From: Petaurus breviceps papuanus
Lineage: Eukaryota > Chordata > Mammalia > Diprotodontia > Petauridae
Assembly (NCBI GenBank): GCA_028583685.1
Contig: JAMXIF010000003.1
Span: 80,830,541 to 80,894,540, forward strand
Direction of reading: 5' to 3'
Length of the DNA: 64,000 bases
The first letter of the stretch is position 1. The number at the start of each line of letters is the position of its first letter. A program made the translations under genes and the position numbers. A model generated the notes under the pieces. It saw only the letters and a list, made by a program, of their open reading frames with translations. It ran no database searches and was not told the origin of the DNA. Positions 23,455-36,665 of this stretch are shown one piece after another.

Positions 23455-23600
23455 CATGGATTTATTATTTTTTAATTCAATTTTACTTCATTTTCAGTTC
23501 CAAATTCTTTCCCTTCTGCCTGTGCCTCCCTCATCCATTGAGAAAACAAGAAAAACAAAAAATTACAAATGTGTATAGTCAAACAAAATAAATTCCCATA
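23455..23600 (-). mobile_element. Possible L1 3'UTR fragment, antisense
   Basis: The order cagttccaaattctttccct, tctgcctgtgcctccctcat, then cattgagaaaacaagaaaaa and tagtcaaacaaaataaattc resembles other marsupial LINE 3' ends. This is a weak call. Confidence 0.35.
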
Positions 23601-25014
23601 TTAGCTCATGGTTTATCATTAATATGATATTTTAATCTAAATAAAATTGAGATTTTAAAAATGATTAAATGATTTTCAGTCATCTCTCTGTTACTTAGGT
23701 TTAAAACTAACTTTGACCACATGATTATAAAGGGGAACAAATCTTTCCTGGTGTAAGCTGGACTATATGATTTAGTGTACCCATTCTGCCTCTGCCTCTT
23801 GTTTTCAGGCTTTTACATAGTAGTTCATGAGATACTTGAACTCCGAGGACTTTGAGGTAGGAAAAGAAAATTAGATAACTTCTTTAATTTCTAAAGAAGA
23901 ACTCAGTTCTTCACTATGAAATCCCTGGGACCATTATAAGTATTTTTTAACAAGAACTAAACAAATGAAAGTATATTTAGCATTGTCCTTGTCCCTGCTG
24001 GGACATAAAAATTCTAAAGTTTCATTAGAAATATCTTTTCTGGCTTGAGTAATTTGTTTTTTGGGCTAGGGTAGTTGTAATGACACAGGCTATTAGAATG
24101 GGAAGGAAGCAATCACGGTTTTAGGAAATTCCCCCCTTGATGACTTTCATAGATGCACACAAGATCAGAGAAAATCTGGAATACCAAGCAGACTTGCTAA
24201 TGCTCATCACTCATTATGGAAACCTGGAGTTGGCTTGCTTGCAGTTTCTTTCAGGAAGGAAGCAGCTATTAATTTACCAAAGGGTCACTAAGGATCAGAT
24301 AACAATTGAGGAATTCAGGAAGCATTTCCAAATGACAAAAAATAAGCACTTAATATAATATCACACCTTTAAAGTCAAATGGGCCTTCAGATAATATTTA
24401 AGGAAGTTGTATGGGATGGCCATTTTTGCTGAATAGGACATGGCCAGTGTTTATTTTAACACCCACTCAATCTTGAAGATAGTTTCATGATAGTTAAGAA
24501 AAGAATGAACTTTTAAAAGCCAGCTTTGGAGTAAAATGAAATCTTTTCAGTGGCATCATTAGGCATTTGAAGTTTTATAGCATAGTATTTGAGAACTAAT
24601 CCCATGAGGGAAAGAGAGTTATATTGTTTGCACATGGACATCTGCATTAGTATCGACTCAAAACTTCAACAGATGGGAAAAAAAGCAAATTTATCTTACA
24701 TGTATCACTGAGTGCATTTCTTCAACTATTGTCTAAAATACAAAGGCCCCGAAGGCAATTCAAAAAATTGGGGAAGATAGAACGAATATGCTGTCTTCGT
24801 AGTTCTGTGACATAAATCTCAACATCCATTCACTCATTCATATATTCAACATTCAGAAAATTGCTACATTTGGCATAATTGATGTAATGCACAATTAACA
24901 TGTACCATGGTACTGTGCCCATTGTAAATGTTGTTATTCATAGTTAACTACCGTCAAAGTGGCAGAAATGAATTAGCCTGGATAGTTAAAGTAGTGCTAC
25001 TGGAAAATGGAAAA
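23601..25014. other. Unassigned sequence
   Basis: No gene or repeat family recognised. A 73-codon ORF at 24137-24358 has no family features I know. Confidence 0.45.
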
Positions 25015-25275
25015 AATCCTAAAATCCTAGAATTAGAAAGGACCTTAGCACTCCTCTGCTTGATGCATAACATTCTCAATGACGTCCTAAAAAGTTGCCA
25101 TCAAGCTGCTGCTCGAGCACTTGAACACTTCCAGTAATGGGAAATACACAGTCTCCCAATAAGGTTCCTCCTTACATAGAGTCCAAATCTATCTCCTGAT
25201 GAATTCTGCCTGATAACCATTCAAATGTTTGAAGGAAAAAGTCACATTCCTCCATTTTCTTTTCTCTAGGATAAT
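25015..25275 (-). mobile_element. CR1/L3-type LINE, antisense 3' end
   Basis: It runs cctagaattagaaaggacct, cgagcacttgaacacttcca, gtaatgggaaatacacagtc, then ctgcctgataaccattcaaa and a cattcctccattttctttt end. This order is that of reversed CR1/L3 3' ends. Confidence 0.6.
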
Positions 25276-28200
25276 CCTACAAATGCAAATAAGTTAATTT
25301 AAAATAAAATTTTATGGAATGTTGTATTATATTTTTAAAATGTAGAGTCAAGAGAGATCCTAGCTTTATACATCAATACATTGATAGAAAACATGTGAGA
25401 TGAGGCCAAGGAAGATAAAACCTATTACTGAATATATCCAATAAGAAATTATGTATTATTAAGGAATATAAGGGAGAGAGAAAGTCAGTTCATCCAAGGG
25501 AGTAGCTGGCAACTACAAAATTTCTTTTTATTATTTCTATTGTATCTATAATACATCAGTCTTCATGACAGGATAAATCATTCGTCGGTGGACAATTTGC
25601 CATCAAAACTTGCATTTTATAAGTGTTTTCTCATTTTGTCTTTCATCACTTTAAAAGAAAGTTTTTTTTTTTTACATTCTTATCACTCCTACTTTCCCTG
25701 CAGTCACATTCATGGCCACTGGAACAAATTGTTCTCATTCATCCATTCCACCAGTGGAAGTCTTCACATACTTGGGGTACACACCCCCTACTTAACTGAT
25801 AGGTCTGAGGCCTGTTAGTTACCCTCAACCTTGCCAAGATGATTTACCAAGGTGTGGCCACTGTGCACGCTACAGCCTTTTGGAGACACAGGTGAGAGCT
25901 GAGTGCCGGGTGGGTACAAAGGTGGGTGAGCAATCCCTAACACCAGAGCTTCCAGTCCTCCCTGAACACCCCATACACCCTTTTTTCAGTTTTTTCAATT
26001 GTTTCAGTTTCTTAAAGTGAGAATGAATGAACGAGTGACCCAATTTACTCCTACCCTTACATAGAGAGCTTTGGTCCACTGGTATTAATAACAAGTGTAA
26101 CATAAAAAGGGAGATTATGCTCACCTAAGGTATGCACCAGTATCAGAGAGGAAGTCCTTCTTTGTATCCAGATAGAAGAACTGTTTTTCAATGGTCATGT
26201 TCACCTATTCCGGATGACCTTGTACGAATTGAAATAACACCCATAGTACAACCAAAGCTTTCTTAGTAAAATAGATAATTACTATGCAGAGAAATGGATA
26301 GTCCATTGAGCTATGCATACATGTGGGTGTATTGTATATTGTACATAGGATACATACATCTAGATAGAGTTGTATAATGCACATGTGTATGTGCTCTGTG
26401 TGTGTGTATACATACACAGATGAATGATGTAGATACACATCCACATACCCATCAGAGAGTTGCTCCAGAAAGGTTCTGGATACGGAATTGAGACATAGTT
26501 GGGAAATTGCAACACATTTTCAGTAACCCTAATTCATGTCCTTTACACCAGATATTCTGTATGATATTGTATGAATATGTCATGAAACACAACTATCTTG
26601 GAAAACCCAAAATTTTGAGTCATCCAAATAGTACTTGGAAAGGTACATAATAGGTACTGGTAGGCTGTGTCATATTACCTACCACAATTTATACATATGA
26701 TGTGACATTAAAATCCAGATCATAGATGACTTGAGAAGGAAGAGATCTAGTCATGTGACAGAAGAAATACTAGATTAATACACCAAACATTACAAGGGAA
26801 CTCTCAAAATATGAAAATAAACAGAGTAAGGCCTCCAGCACATTTGGATGGAACTCCATGTAAAATTTATGAAAGGATGTTCATGAGAATAATAGAGGAT
26901 GGGAAGGCCTGGAATAGTTATGTTCTTCATTGTTTCCACCAATAAGATTGCAGATTCATCTGAGTAATCCCAAGAGCATCATGTGGGACCACTAAATCTA
27001 ATCCTTTTGGTTTCTTTTCTGAGAGTTGCTCTGCTCCCAGAGGAGGTAAAGGATCAAAGGTGGGGACTTTAAGGGTATTTGTTCACTCCTGTGGGTTTAT
27101 AGTGATTGAATGGAAAATCAGCTGCACTCTTAAAATAATAAAGGAAAAATGCATGCTGTTTCCTGAGTTGATAATTATATGCTCTTAATACTTTGTGCAG
27201 TCATCATTTGACATTTCCATAACTTTGACCTTATAAATCTCAAGTGGAAAGTCTAAAAAAAGAAAGGATAAGCTCAAATGTCCTATATTACTAAGTCAAA
27301 CAATGCAGTCCACTGTCCCAAGAGTGAAAAACATTAAGGCAAACATGAAGTTTCTTAAACTCCATGTCTGATGCTGTTTCCATTGCACCTCACTGCCTCC
27401 CCTTTCTAGGGTAGAATTTTTTCATTGTACATTTGAGTTGTTATACTGCCATAACAACTTTTGCAGGAAAAAAGAATCATGGCTGGCATTTATCATTCCA
27501 TTCTGATAGAAAATAAAAAGGGATTATCCTTTGAAACTACTCTACAAGTGATCTGCTTCCCAGTGTTGTTGACCCCTCTGGTTCCAATGACTTATAAGCT
27601 TAAATATTCAACATTTGAAGCCATTTGCTTAATCGTGCCATGGTGGATATATTTTGTTTGGGTTTGACAGACTTAACATGTCTTCATTGTTATTGACAGA
27701 GGCCAAGACCCCAGCCTTATATGTGTCTGCTCTCATCCCTCTGAAAAGCTTACAAAAGTGCAAATGTTAAAAGAATCATGTTTGCCAAGGTGAGGCACAG
27801 GGGCCTTAGCAATGGTCTCTGTGGGGAGAAGTACAAATCATAAACAAAAGCTTAGGAAGAAAGGCTAGAGAGGAGATAAGAGATAATGAAAGAAAACAGA
27901 ATCCTATGATGTCTAAACATGAGTATGTTTACCAAAAAAAAAAAAAATACCTCCTTGTCTTATATCTTTCTTCCTTTTTTTGGGTGCTTTAGTTTCCAAA
28001 ATAAAACAAGATAAGCCCTGGATTTTGCCCTGCAGCTGGGTACCTTTTCTGTATGTCCATGTTGCTGTCTTTCAAAGAACAGGAACATATCTGTCAGTGA
28101 ATTCTTTCTCTTACCCATTCATTCACCTTTATCTCTGTCATCCAGGGCTCTGTTCACTTAGAAGAAAACTAAAGTCAGTTGCTGCTTTTAGAATCTAAAT

Positions 28201-28495
28201 GCCATGGCTATTGTTCATGGAAAAAAACACCTTAAGAGCTATGGGAGGCATTCACACTACTTTGGCATAGAGCCAGACATTTGTAAAATAGTCATCTTTA
28301 CAGACATTCTGTGAAGAAGAATGTTTTCAAAGAAGTTTTACTTTGCAAAAAAATATGGAATTTGAAAGTAAAATAGGTCCTGTGTTATAAAAAAAGAATT
28401 GTTTCATGACTTAGTTTTTCTGATATTCTATACTAATCCATAGGTGCAAAGATCCTAGCAAAAATAATTGCTAGCTGCATGGCAAAATGAATGAA
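25276..28495. other. Long unassigned stretch
   Basis: I found no exon or clear repeat in 3.2 kb, apart from TA/CA-rich bits near 26310-26440. It may include worn repeats or conserved noncoding sequence, which reading alone cannot separate. Confidence 0.4.
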
Positions 28496-28612
28496 TGGGG
28501 ATTTATTTAATATTTATTGTGTCCTAGACACTATGCTAAGTAAAGCAAGATAGTGTCTGATCTCAAGGAGATCACTTTCTAACTGAAGGACGCAATACTG
28601 TTGAAAAGACCA
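28496..28612 (-). mobile_element. L2 LINE 3' end, antisense
   Basis: It shows aatatttattgtgtcctaga, cactatgctaagtaaagcaa and gatctcaaggagatcacttt. Confidence 0.55.
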
Positions 28613-28967
28613 ACAGTGAAGTAGTTGACTCTTTTTGTAGAAATTTTCCCACTTCGGATGATCAGCCCACTCATCAAACTGGGTTTCTTTGGTGTAGCAA
28701 AATGGTACTGTTACCTCTCCAGTTACTAGAGACCAAATGCTGGGCTGCCTGCTCCTTTAGGTCATTTTAAATGGATATAAACCATCATGGTATTGGGTTC
28801 TCAGTCATGGGAGTAGATTATCCAGACTCTTTTACCCAGACTTTGACCAAAGGGTATAGTTTTTACCACTTAAGAAATAAATGTACACACCTACTTTGCC
28901 ATCTTCCTGCTTAAATGCTATGGTGAGTTACTACTGCCCATTGATTATTAGATCAAAGATTTAGTGA

Positions 28968-29128
28968 TAGAAGAGACTGCAGAGGTTATCTGGTCCAACT
29001 TCTACATTTTGCAAATGAGGAAAATGAATCTTATAGACAAAGGGGTGTGTCTAATGTGACAGAGCTAGTAAAAGTGGCAGGAGAAGGATTTGACCCCAGC
29101 TCCTCTACATGCAAATCTAGCACTCTTT
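28968..29128 (-). mobile_element. MIR-like fragment, antisense
   Basis: It has gaggttatctggtccaactt, ttttgcaaatgaggaaaatg, gacagagctagtaaaagtgg and a gatttgaccccag block. Confidence 0.6.
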
Positions 29129-29235
29129 ACTGTAAGAATTCACAGGGCAGAGACTTCTTTGTATACCTCACAGCACCAGTCTCAGAGTAGGATGGCACTT
29201 AATACTTTTAGGTTGAGATAAATCGATGGGATCTT
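29129..29235 (+). mobile_element. L2 LINE 3' end, short
   Basis: It has acagggcagagacttctttg, cacagcaccagtctcagagt and gatggcacttaatacttt. Confidence 0.45.
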
Positions 29236-30430
29236 TGCTACTAGACTAATTAAGATCACCATAAATGGACTTGCAATTCCATGACTTTTACATCTCTCAG
29301 AATATAGGGTCCTACACTGTTTTTATCCCACTAGCTTATCCTGAAGCTAAAATATGTGTATTTTTGTCTCTTTTATCCCATCTCAAAAGGGCTTATAAAA
29401 TTGGGGGCAAATAGAAATGCATTAAATTGAAGGGGAAAATAGACAAGAGAGTTTAAAGAGAAGGAGGGAAGAACTCTGGTCACACTTCAATATTCCATTA
29501 AATTAACTTTCATTCCACAAAACAATGTCTTTTAAATTCCACAGAAGTATCCCTCTAAAACGCACTAACTTGACAAAGACACCAGTTTCTAGGAGACCAG
29601 AGCTCACCCAAAACTGGTACTGAAATTAACCAACCCCAGGGCAATACATGCATTAACTATGATAAACATGAGAACCATGTCCTGTGCCTCTAGAGCAAAA
29701 TGAAAAAATCATCTGAAGGAAAGGAGGCTTCCTCTTTATTTTATAGTCTGTCCTTGTTCAAGGGGCTTTAAAGCAAGGTAGGTAAGGATAATGAATTCTC
29801 ACTTCTATTGCCATTCTTTTTCTTGCTTATATTTTTGAGATCTAACTGCCCAAACATTCATTCACATGGATATCCAAAGAGAATTAGCTTCTCTGCAACT
29901 AAGTACATGAAATGAAGAGAAAGCTTCTTAGGTTGTTTTCTTTGTGAGGTTCAAAAATGTCTCAAATATGAATAAGAAAGGAGAAAGCTAAAGAATTCAG
30001 AGAGAGAGCTCCTTCTATATATTTAATCACTAAAAACTACAATTGCCTAAACATTCCTTTGAATAAGAATCTTTAATCACTGTCTTATGGAAAACCAGTT
30101 ATTTGAAATAGGAAAAAAAATGCTTTAAATGACCATACTGTGCAACAACAAATTTTAGACATATGTATGTGAGCAGATGTGTATATGTCTGTGTCTGTGT
30201 GGTTTTATTCCTAAGATGTTGGATCAAAAACCTTTTTTTTTTTTGGATAGATATCAAGGTGGAGCTGTAAAGTTACACACTAAAAATTTCATTAGACCCT
30301 GGTTATGGTTCACTGAATATAGGAAGCAGATTAACATATGGAAAAGGAGGGGCAGTTGCCCAAGGACCCCTCAATTTTCCCAGGGGATAAAGCTCTTCCA
30401 TGGGACACAATGAATAAATTGATGGAATGG
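29236..30430. other. Unassigned sequence
   Basis: No gene or repeat family was recognised. T run at 30231-30244. Confidence 0.45.
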
Positions 30431-30705
30431 TTATCAGGAAACCTAGGTTCAAATTCCAAGTCAGGCACTTAATACACATTTATACAGTGCTTTAAGACTT
30501 ACAAAGTTCTATACATATCACTTCACTTGATCTTCACCACAACTCTGGGATGCAAGTGCTATTGTTATCCCCATTTTACAGAGGAGAAATTAGGCATCAC
30601 ACAGGATTACACAGCTAAAAAATATCTGAGGTGGAATTTGAAATCAGGTCTTACTGACTCCAAGCCTAGCACTTTATCCACTATACCATTTATCTGCCTC
30701 TGATT
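30431..30705 (-). mobile_element. MIR-like SINE, antisense
   Basis: It shows tttatacagtgctttaagac, tcttcaccacaactctggga, ttatccccattttacagagg and ggattacacagctaaaaaat, then actgactccaagcctagcac. A short sense SINE piece (aacctaggttcaaattcc) precedes it. Confidence 0.7.
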
Positions 30706-30960
30706 GCTATTAACTGGACAATTCTAGGGAAAGTGCCTTATCTATAAAATGGCAATTAAAAAGACTTATACTACCCACCTCACAAGTATTCTTGTGACAA
30801 AAAGCACTTTATAAACCTTAAATCTCTAAATAAATGTGTTCTTAATTTTTAAAATTAGTGTAAGTATAATTTATTATGCAAAGATGAAGTGATAAGAATG
30901 AATGGATTTTAAAGTCAAAGCTTATACAATATGAATATATCAACTTTTAAAAATAATGTC

Positions 30961-31116
30961 GGGGCGGCTAGGTGGCACAGTGAATAGAGCACCAGCCCTG
31001 GAGTCAGGAGGACCTGAGTTCAAATCTGGCCTCAGACACTTGACACAATTACTAGCCATGTGACTTTGGGCAATTTGCTTAACCCCAATTGCTCCCCAAA
31101 AAGCAAAAAAAAAAAA
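30961..31116 (+). mobile_element. Marsupial tRNA-derived SINE, sense
   Basis: The head reads ggctaggtggcacagtgaat, then ggagtcaggaggacctgagt and tcaaatctggcctcagacac. It ends ccccaattgctccccaaaaa plus an A run. It is one of the best-kept copies. Confidence 0.92.
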
Positions 31117-31184
31117 TGTCAATTCATGCTTACAGTTTGAAGTTGGCACAGATTATTGACTGGAATAGAACTATTTCATCCAAG

Positions 31185-32920
31185 GAAACTAGCTTTCCTT
31201 AGTGCGACCCAGCTGAATAAGTTAGATTAGAAGGTGGTAATTTAGCTGAGCCTTGAAGGAAGTTAGGAAGTAAAGAAAAGAAGAGAGCACATTTCAGGCA
31301 GAGGAGACAGTCAATGAAAATACCCAGAGTCAGGAGATGGATTGTCTTGTGTGAGAAACGGCAAGGAAGACAATGTCACTGAATCACAGAGACCATGGAG
31401 AGAAGAGCATAAAAAAACCTGGAAATTTTGGGGAGGGGTGAGGTAAATTATAAAGGTTTTTAGAAGCCAAACATAGGGTTTCATATTTGACTTTGGAATC
31501 AATAAAGGGTTATTACTAGAGTCTGAATTTATGTGATATGGTCAGATCACACTTTAGAAAGATCACTTTGATAGCTGAATGGAAGGATGGAATGAGAAAA
31601 GACTCAAGGCAGGGAAAGCAACCAAAATGCTCTTTCAATAGTTTAGAGAGCTTAGGAGATCAGCAAGAAAAATAGAATAGAGGGAGAAGAGAAAGCCTAG
31701 GATTGAGCCGGGGGTGATACCTACAATAAGAAGGCATGTCCTCAGTTAGGATACTGCATACCGCAAAGGAGACTGAGAAGAAACTGTCAGATTGGAAAAG
31801 AACCTGTAGAGAGATATGTAACAGAAATTTAGAGCAAAGACAGTAGCAATGAGAAGAGGGGCAAGAGTTTCAAAGGCTGCCAAGTGATTAAGAAGAATGA
31901 GGATTGATAAAAGGCTATTAGATTTTGTGATTAAGAGACAATTAGTAACTTTGCAGAGAGAAGTTTTAGTTGCATGATGAAGTGAAAAGCCATGCAGAAA
32001 GTTAAGAGAGTGAGAGGAAAGAAGTGGAGGCACTTAATGTAGATGGACTTCTCAAGGAATTTAACTACAAAAGGGAGGAGAGATACAGAATGATAGCTAC
32101 TGAAGATAGATGGATCAAGAGAGATTTTTGAGAATGGTGTAGACACAGGCATGTTTATAGACACCAGTGAAGCAGCCAGTAGACAAGGAGAAAGATTCAA
32201 GATTAGTGAAGGAGTAGGAATGATGGAAGAAGCATTTTATTGCTTAAGACCAGATGGAATGGGATCACTTTTACATGTTCAAGGCAAGGAGAAAGACCAC
32301 TTCTTGTGTGAGACAGGGGTAAAGAAGAAGAGTGATATGAGATTAGGAAAGAAAAAGGAGAACCTCTCAGTGAATAGCTTCAGCTTTTTCTGTGAAATAT
32401 GAAATGAGGTTCTCAACTGAAAGGGTGGGGGCTGGAGAGCCATGGGAGGTTTGAAGAGAGATGAAAAATGTTGGAAAAGTTACTGTAGTGAGTGGGATAG
32501 TGAATCAGTTGGAGAATTCTAAAAGGATTACCTTAATTCAGCAAGGGCCCAGTTGTGATTATACAAAATGGATTTATAATGGAACCAGTTATCATGGTTA
32601 CATGATTTTCTCCACCTTCCTTCAGCACATGAATAGAGTAAAAGCAGAAAATGATGGGAGTAATCCAAGGCTGGGGCTTGGCTGGGCAAGATCGACAAGA
32701 GGATAAGGGGGCAAAGGACTACAGAGAACAATGGAGAGTTGAGCTGGTTCACAAACTTGAACCAGTTCAACTGGTTTAAGATGGGGAAGGGAGGAGAATA
32801 TAGCCAGTGAAGTAGTGATGGCCTGGGAAAGTATTAAAGGGTGGAGGCATTGGAGTTTATGGGTAGAATGAAGATGAGGGTTAGGAATTGTAAAGCAAAA
32901 GGAAAAGTGTAAAGGTAACT
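31185..32920 (-). mobile_element. L2 LINE, long antisense copy with RT domain
   Basis: Minus-strand frames give clear L2/CR1-clade RT blocks: DPSIFSSYHSVSLLPFVVKF near 32060-32120, then HHATKTSLCKVTNCLL near 31950-31985, then SNSLLSILILLNHLAAFETL near 31870-31930, in place of the usual LLDLSAAFDT. The plus strand shows the reversed thumb region (gatcactttgatagctgaat, 31560-31580) and agtcaggagatggattgtct near 31328. The frame changes between blocks, so it is dead. 32200-32920 is probably its upstream linker or endonuclease part, less certain. Confidence 0.75.
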
Positions 32921-32929
32921 AGACTTGGA

Positions 32930-33152
32930 GTCAGCAAATACCTGAGTTTACTTTCCAAATCAGACACTTGATAGCTATATGGCCAAGAGAAATTTATTTA
33001 ACTTCACTGAGTCCACTTGTCTCATCTGTAAAATGGTAGCAATAATAGTTGTAACACCAGCCTGGCAGTGGTATTATAAAGATTAAATAAGATAGACATA
33101 AAACACTAAACCACTTTAGAAATGCTAGTAATTATTATTATTATTATTAGTC
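32930..33152 (+). mobile_element. MIR-like SINE, sense, with TTA tract
   Basis: It has agacttggagtcagcaaata, cttgatagctatatggccaa, cacttgtctcatctgtaaaa, then a tail ending in (TTA)n at 33130-33150. Confidence 0.65.
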
Positions 33153-34194
33153 AATGTCTAGGGACTGTTTAAACATTAAACAATTAGAAATGAAGAAAAG
33201 CTAAATTTACGAAATTAAAGTGGCCTCTGCTTTGTGTAATATGGCTCAAGGATCCTGGGAGTCCCCATCCAAAGGGCTTCCATAGACAAATTGGCAAATC
33301 AAATAACTCCAACTCTTCCCCTCTCATCCTCACTCTCTACTGTAACCAACCACTGTGCCTAAAGGTAACAGGGAAAATCATACTACCTCTAGATTAGCTT
33401 ATGTCATTTCAAGAGTAACTGCTCAGCTTGGGTAGCCTATGGGGTCTGAGAAGCCACTAGAACTTATTTCTTGTCTCCATCAAGCCCCTCATTCTAAATC
33501 AAACTTTTATGCCAGCTGGTGGATGATCAGAAAGGCTCTTGGTATTCTCCTATGCTCCTGGCCTTTACCCAGATACTATAGTATACCTCTGTTTGCTGAT
33601 TTCTTTAATTGTACATCTGCTAAATGCTGGGAGTTGGATAAGGATCTTTGGAGTCCGCATTTTATAACAACCTTGCAATAACCATAATGCTCACCTATTA
33701 TTCCTTTGATATAAGGATAGCTTCTGCCAAGGAGAAAGAAGTCCTGGCTATATTTGGATTCAGGTGATGGGTATGACTACTAGAAGGAAAATGACATGAC
33801 AGAGGATAGCAGATTCCTCTCTATGATCTCCTTTCATCCTTCTACAAGCCATCACTGTATTTCTATCACTTCCTTCTCTGCACAGCTCTCAGTGTGTATT
33901 TTACCATCATGACAATTCCTAAAAATTCTTCTCTCTTCCCCTTTTTGGTTCATGATGAATGAGAAGTTAGGAAGGTATATTAAGCCCAATGTACTCCACA
34001 AACGCACACATATGCACACAGTCACACCACATGAACACACATACACATGCACACATGTCATCTATGTTTCTATAAGGTCAAAGAAAGCTGGAAGCCATTT
34101 CTATTTCCTATTCTTCCTTCTGAAAAGTTTAATCTATTTCTCCTTTAGGTTACATATACTGTTTGAGATCAAAGGAACTAAGAGGATCATTGTG
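33153..34194. other. Unassigned sequence
   Basis: No gene or repeat family was recognised. A CA-rich tract covers 34005-34060. Confidence 0.45.
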
Positions 34195-34290
34195 CTCATC
34201 CCCCTCATTTTACAGATTGGGAAACTGAGACTTAGAAAGTTCGGCAGGCACAGAGGCCATAACTGAGTCAATGGCACTCTGTCTCTAGAA
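34195..34290 (-). mobile_element. MIR-like fragment, antisense
   Basis: cattttacagattgggaaac followed by tgagacttagaaagttcgg marks a reversed MIR core. Confidence 0.6.
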
Positions 34291-34764
34291 ACCTAAGAAC
34301 CCAAAAGCTGACTCTGAGCCCATGAATGGCTGTGACTGTGCACAAATGTTTTCAACTCCTGCCTCAGTGCTATAAGGATTAATTAATCATTGCAAGACAT
34401 CTTGAACTACACAATAGGAAACAAATACAGGAGCCCTCTGCATTCATGGCTTCATGACTCACAGTTCTGAATATTCATGGTTCACTGTGCCAACCCATGC
34501 TTTTTGTTCTGCCATGCCCCATGGGTACAGAGACTCTGGCAAAGGTGAAGTAAAAGGGCATAGATAGTATGTGGCTATAATGTTGATTCTATGTGTTTTG
34601 TTCCTCGGCAGACTCCGTAGAAGTGGGGTGGGGTGGGGAAGGAAAGCACCAGAGTAGTCAAAAAAAAAAAACAGTACCCAAAGCACCCATTAAACATTTA
34701 TCTTCCCCACTCATTCAGCTGATTAAATGTTCTTGGCTTAGTTAGCTGCTCTTTCAAAATTTAA

Positions 34765-34962
34765 AATTCATTCATTCATCCATCAAACATTTAGTAAATA
34801 CCCACTATGTACAAAAGCATAGAAAGCTCCTCAACCTGAGCTACTCTTGCTCCTTGAGGGGAGGAAATGTCTTCTTTTTGATTTTGTATACACAACTCCT
34901 GCACAGAGCATGACCTAGAGTAAGTTTTTCATCTGTTCTTGATTGCTTGATTAACTGAACCA
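34765..34962 (+). mobile_element. L2 LINE 3' end pieces
   Basis: 34770-34825 looks like a reversed L2 tip (aaacatttagtaaataccca). 34850-34960 is a sense piece (ctccttgaggggaggaaatg, then a cttgattgcttgattaac end). Confidence 0.45.
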
Positions 34963-35264
34963 GACCATGATATGAGAGACCATCTAGAGGGAGAAAGAAG
35001 GAGGTATGGGTGAGAGGGAAAGCAAGGGAGGGGTGAAAAAATGAGTATTTTCTTACTTTGTAATTTTGGTTGGGAACTTGGTGGCAATAAAAGCGCTTTA
35101 CTAAAGATATTAACTCTAGTTAAGAAGGCTACAAAATCTTACTTCCTGCAGTATAGAAGCAGTTCCCTAGTCCAATCCATTAAGGTCCTGCCAGATTATA
35201 TCACCCCATCCTATCCCAATCCTTTCAAATTAGAGGAGGAGATACAGTGGAGCCATTGCACAGA

Positions 35265-35925
35265 ATCAAAATTTTAAGACTGGAAGATTTAGAGTTCATT
35301 CAGTTCAACCTATATCTGATCATGAATCCACTCTAAAACAGGGCCAACCTAGTGATCTAGTCTTCACTTAAAGACCTTAAGTAAGGGCATGTTCACTTCC
35401 CACTTGAGGAAGCCTACTCCCTTTTTGGATCTCTTTAATTATTAGGAAATTTGTCCTTATATTAAGCCAAAATCTGCCTCTTTGCAACTTCCATCTACAG
35501 TTCTTAGTTCTATCTTCTGGCCTCAAGCAGTACAATTCTAATAGCTCTTCTACCTTTCAGTCCTTGAAATCCTTAAAAGTAGCTATCCTATTCCTGTTCC
35601 ACCATTTCTCTTCCCTAGGTTACATATCCCCAGTTCCCAGTTCCTGGTCTTGAGGTCCTTCACTATTATGGTAACTTTCCTTGGGACACTATTAAGCTTA
35701 TTAATGGCCTTCCTAAAATGGAAGACCTAGAAATAAACCCAATATCTCATTCATGGTTTGATTAGGACAGGACACAACAGGGCTATCAACTCTCTATTCT
35801 TATGTACTACGTCTCTCTGAAGACAGCTGCTTTCTTGGTCACTATATCCCACTGTTGATATACACATTGAGATTGAAGTCCACTAAAACTAATTATCCTT
35901 CCATCTTTTTCCTTTGTTATTACTA
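35265..35925 (-). mobile_element. CR1/L3-type LINE, antisense
   Basis: It has the full reversed series: agttcattcagttcaaccta, tttaattattaggaaatttg, ttatattaagccaaaatctg, gcaacttccatctacagttc, ctttcagtccttgaaatcc, ggccttcctaaaatggaag, then cactgttgatatacacattg and gattgaagtccactaaaact. It is the clearest CR1/L3 copy in the window. Confidence 0.75.
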
Positions 35926-36083
35926 GAATCTAGAAGAATATTAGGGGGTCATTCTACCTCACAGCACTTTTGGAAACCTCATGAATGGGGGACATAAAAT
36001 GCCGTTTTCAATTGAGGACTCTATTTTGAAATGTGATTTTCATGTTCCAGCAGGTGGGCCACACTTAAATCCACTCATTTGTT

Positions 36084-36318
36084 GTTCAGTTGTTTTGAGT
36101 TGTGTTCAACTCTTTGTGACCCTGTTTGGGGTTTTCTTGGCAAAGGTACTAGAGTGATTTGTCATTTCCTTCTCCAGCTCATTTTACAGATGAGGAACTT
36201 ACTCAGAGTTAAGTGACTTGTCCAGGATCACATAACTAGTAAGTGAGATTTGAAATCAGGAAGATTAGTCTTCCTGACTCCATGCCTGGCACTCTATCCA
36301 CTCCTCTAACTCACCTGC
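36084..36318 (-). mobile_element. Marsupial CORE-SINE with 3' tail (THER1-like), antisense
   Basis: It has ttgtgttcaactctttgtga, ggggttttcttggcaaaggt, gatttgtcatttccttctcc, ttaagtgacttgtccaggat, and ttcctgactccatgcctggc. Confidence 0.85.
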
Positions 36319-36499
36319 CAAAACCCATCCCTAGAGTACGGTAAACTGGAAATTAGTTTTTGGAGAAGGCCATACATTGTATCAGTGACTAAAGGGCTAA
36401 AGCCATGCCCTAGTCAAGGTGATGTGACAAAGAAAACAAAATAAAACAAAACAAAAGAATACCCAAGGTGCCCACATACAGAACTATTGGTTTCTAGGA

Positions 36500-36665
36500 T
36501 CCTAGTTTTAGAGCTAGAAGACACTTCAGAGACCATCTGATCCTTCTCATTTATTTCATAGTTTAGAAAATGGAGTTTTATCAAGTTCAGGTAACCTGCC
36601 TAAGGTCACACAGGCATTAACTATTAGAGGTGAAATTTGAAAGTGATACTAAAGGCAATGCTTTT
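36500..36665 (-). mobile_element. MIR-like fragment, antisense
   Basis: It has gagaccatctgatccttctc, a cctgcctaaggtcacaca block and a gaggtgaaatttgaa block. Confidence 0.55.

Noticed and set aside
31746-32200. Two overlapping minus-strand ORFs as a novel protein
   Set aside because: They carry L2/CR1-clade reverse transcriptase motifs in different frames of one dead element.
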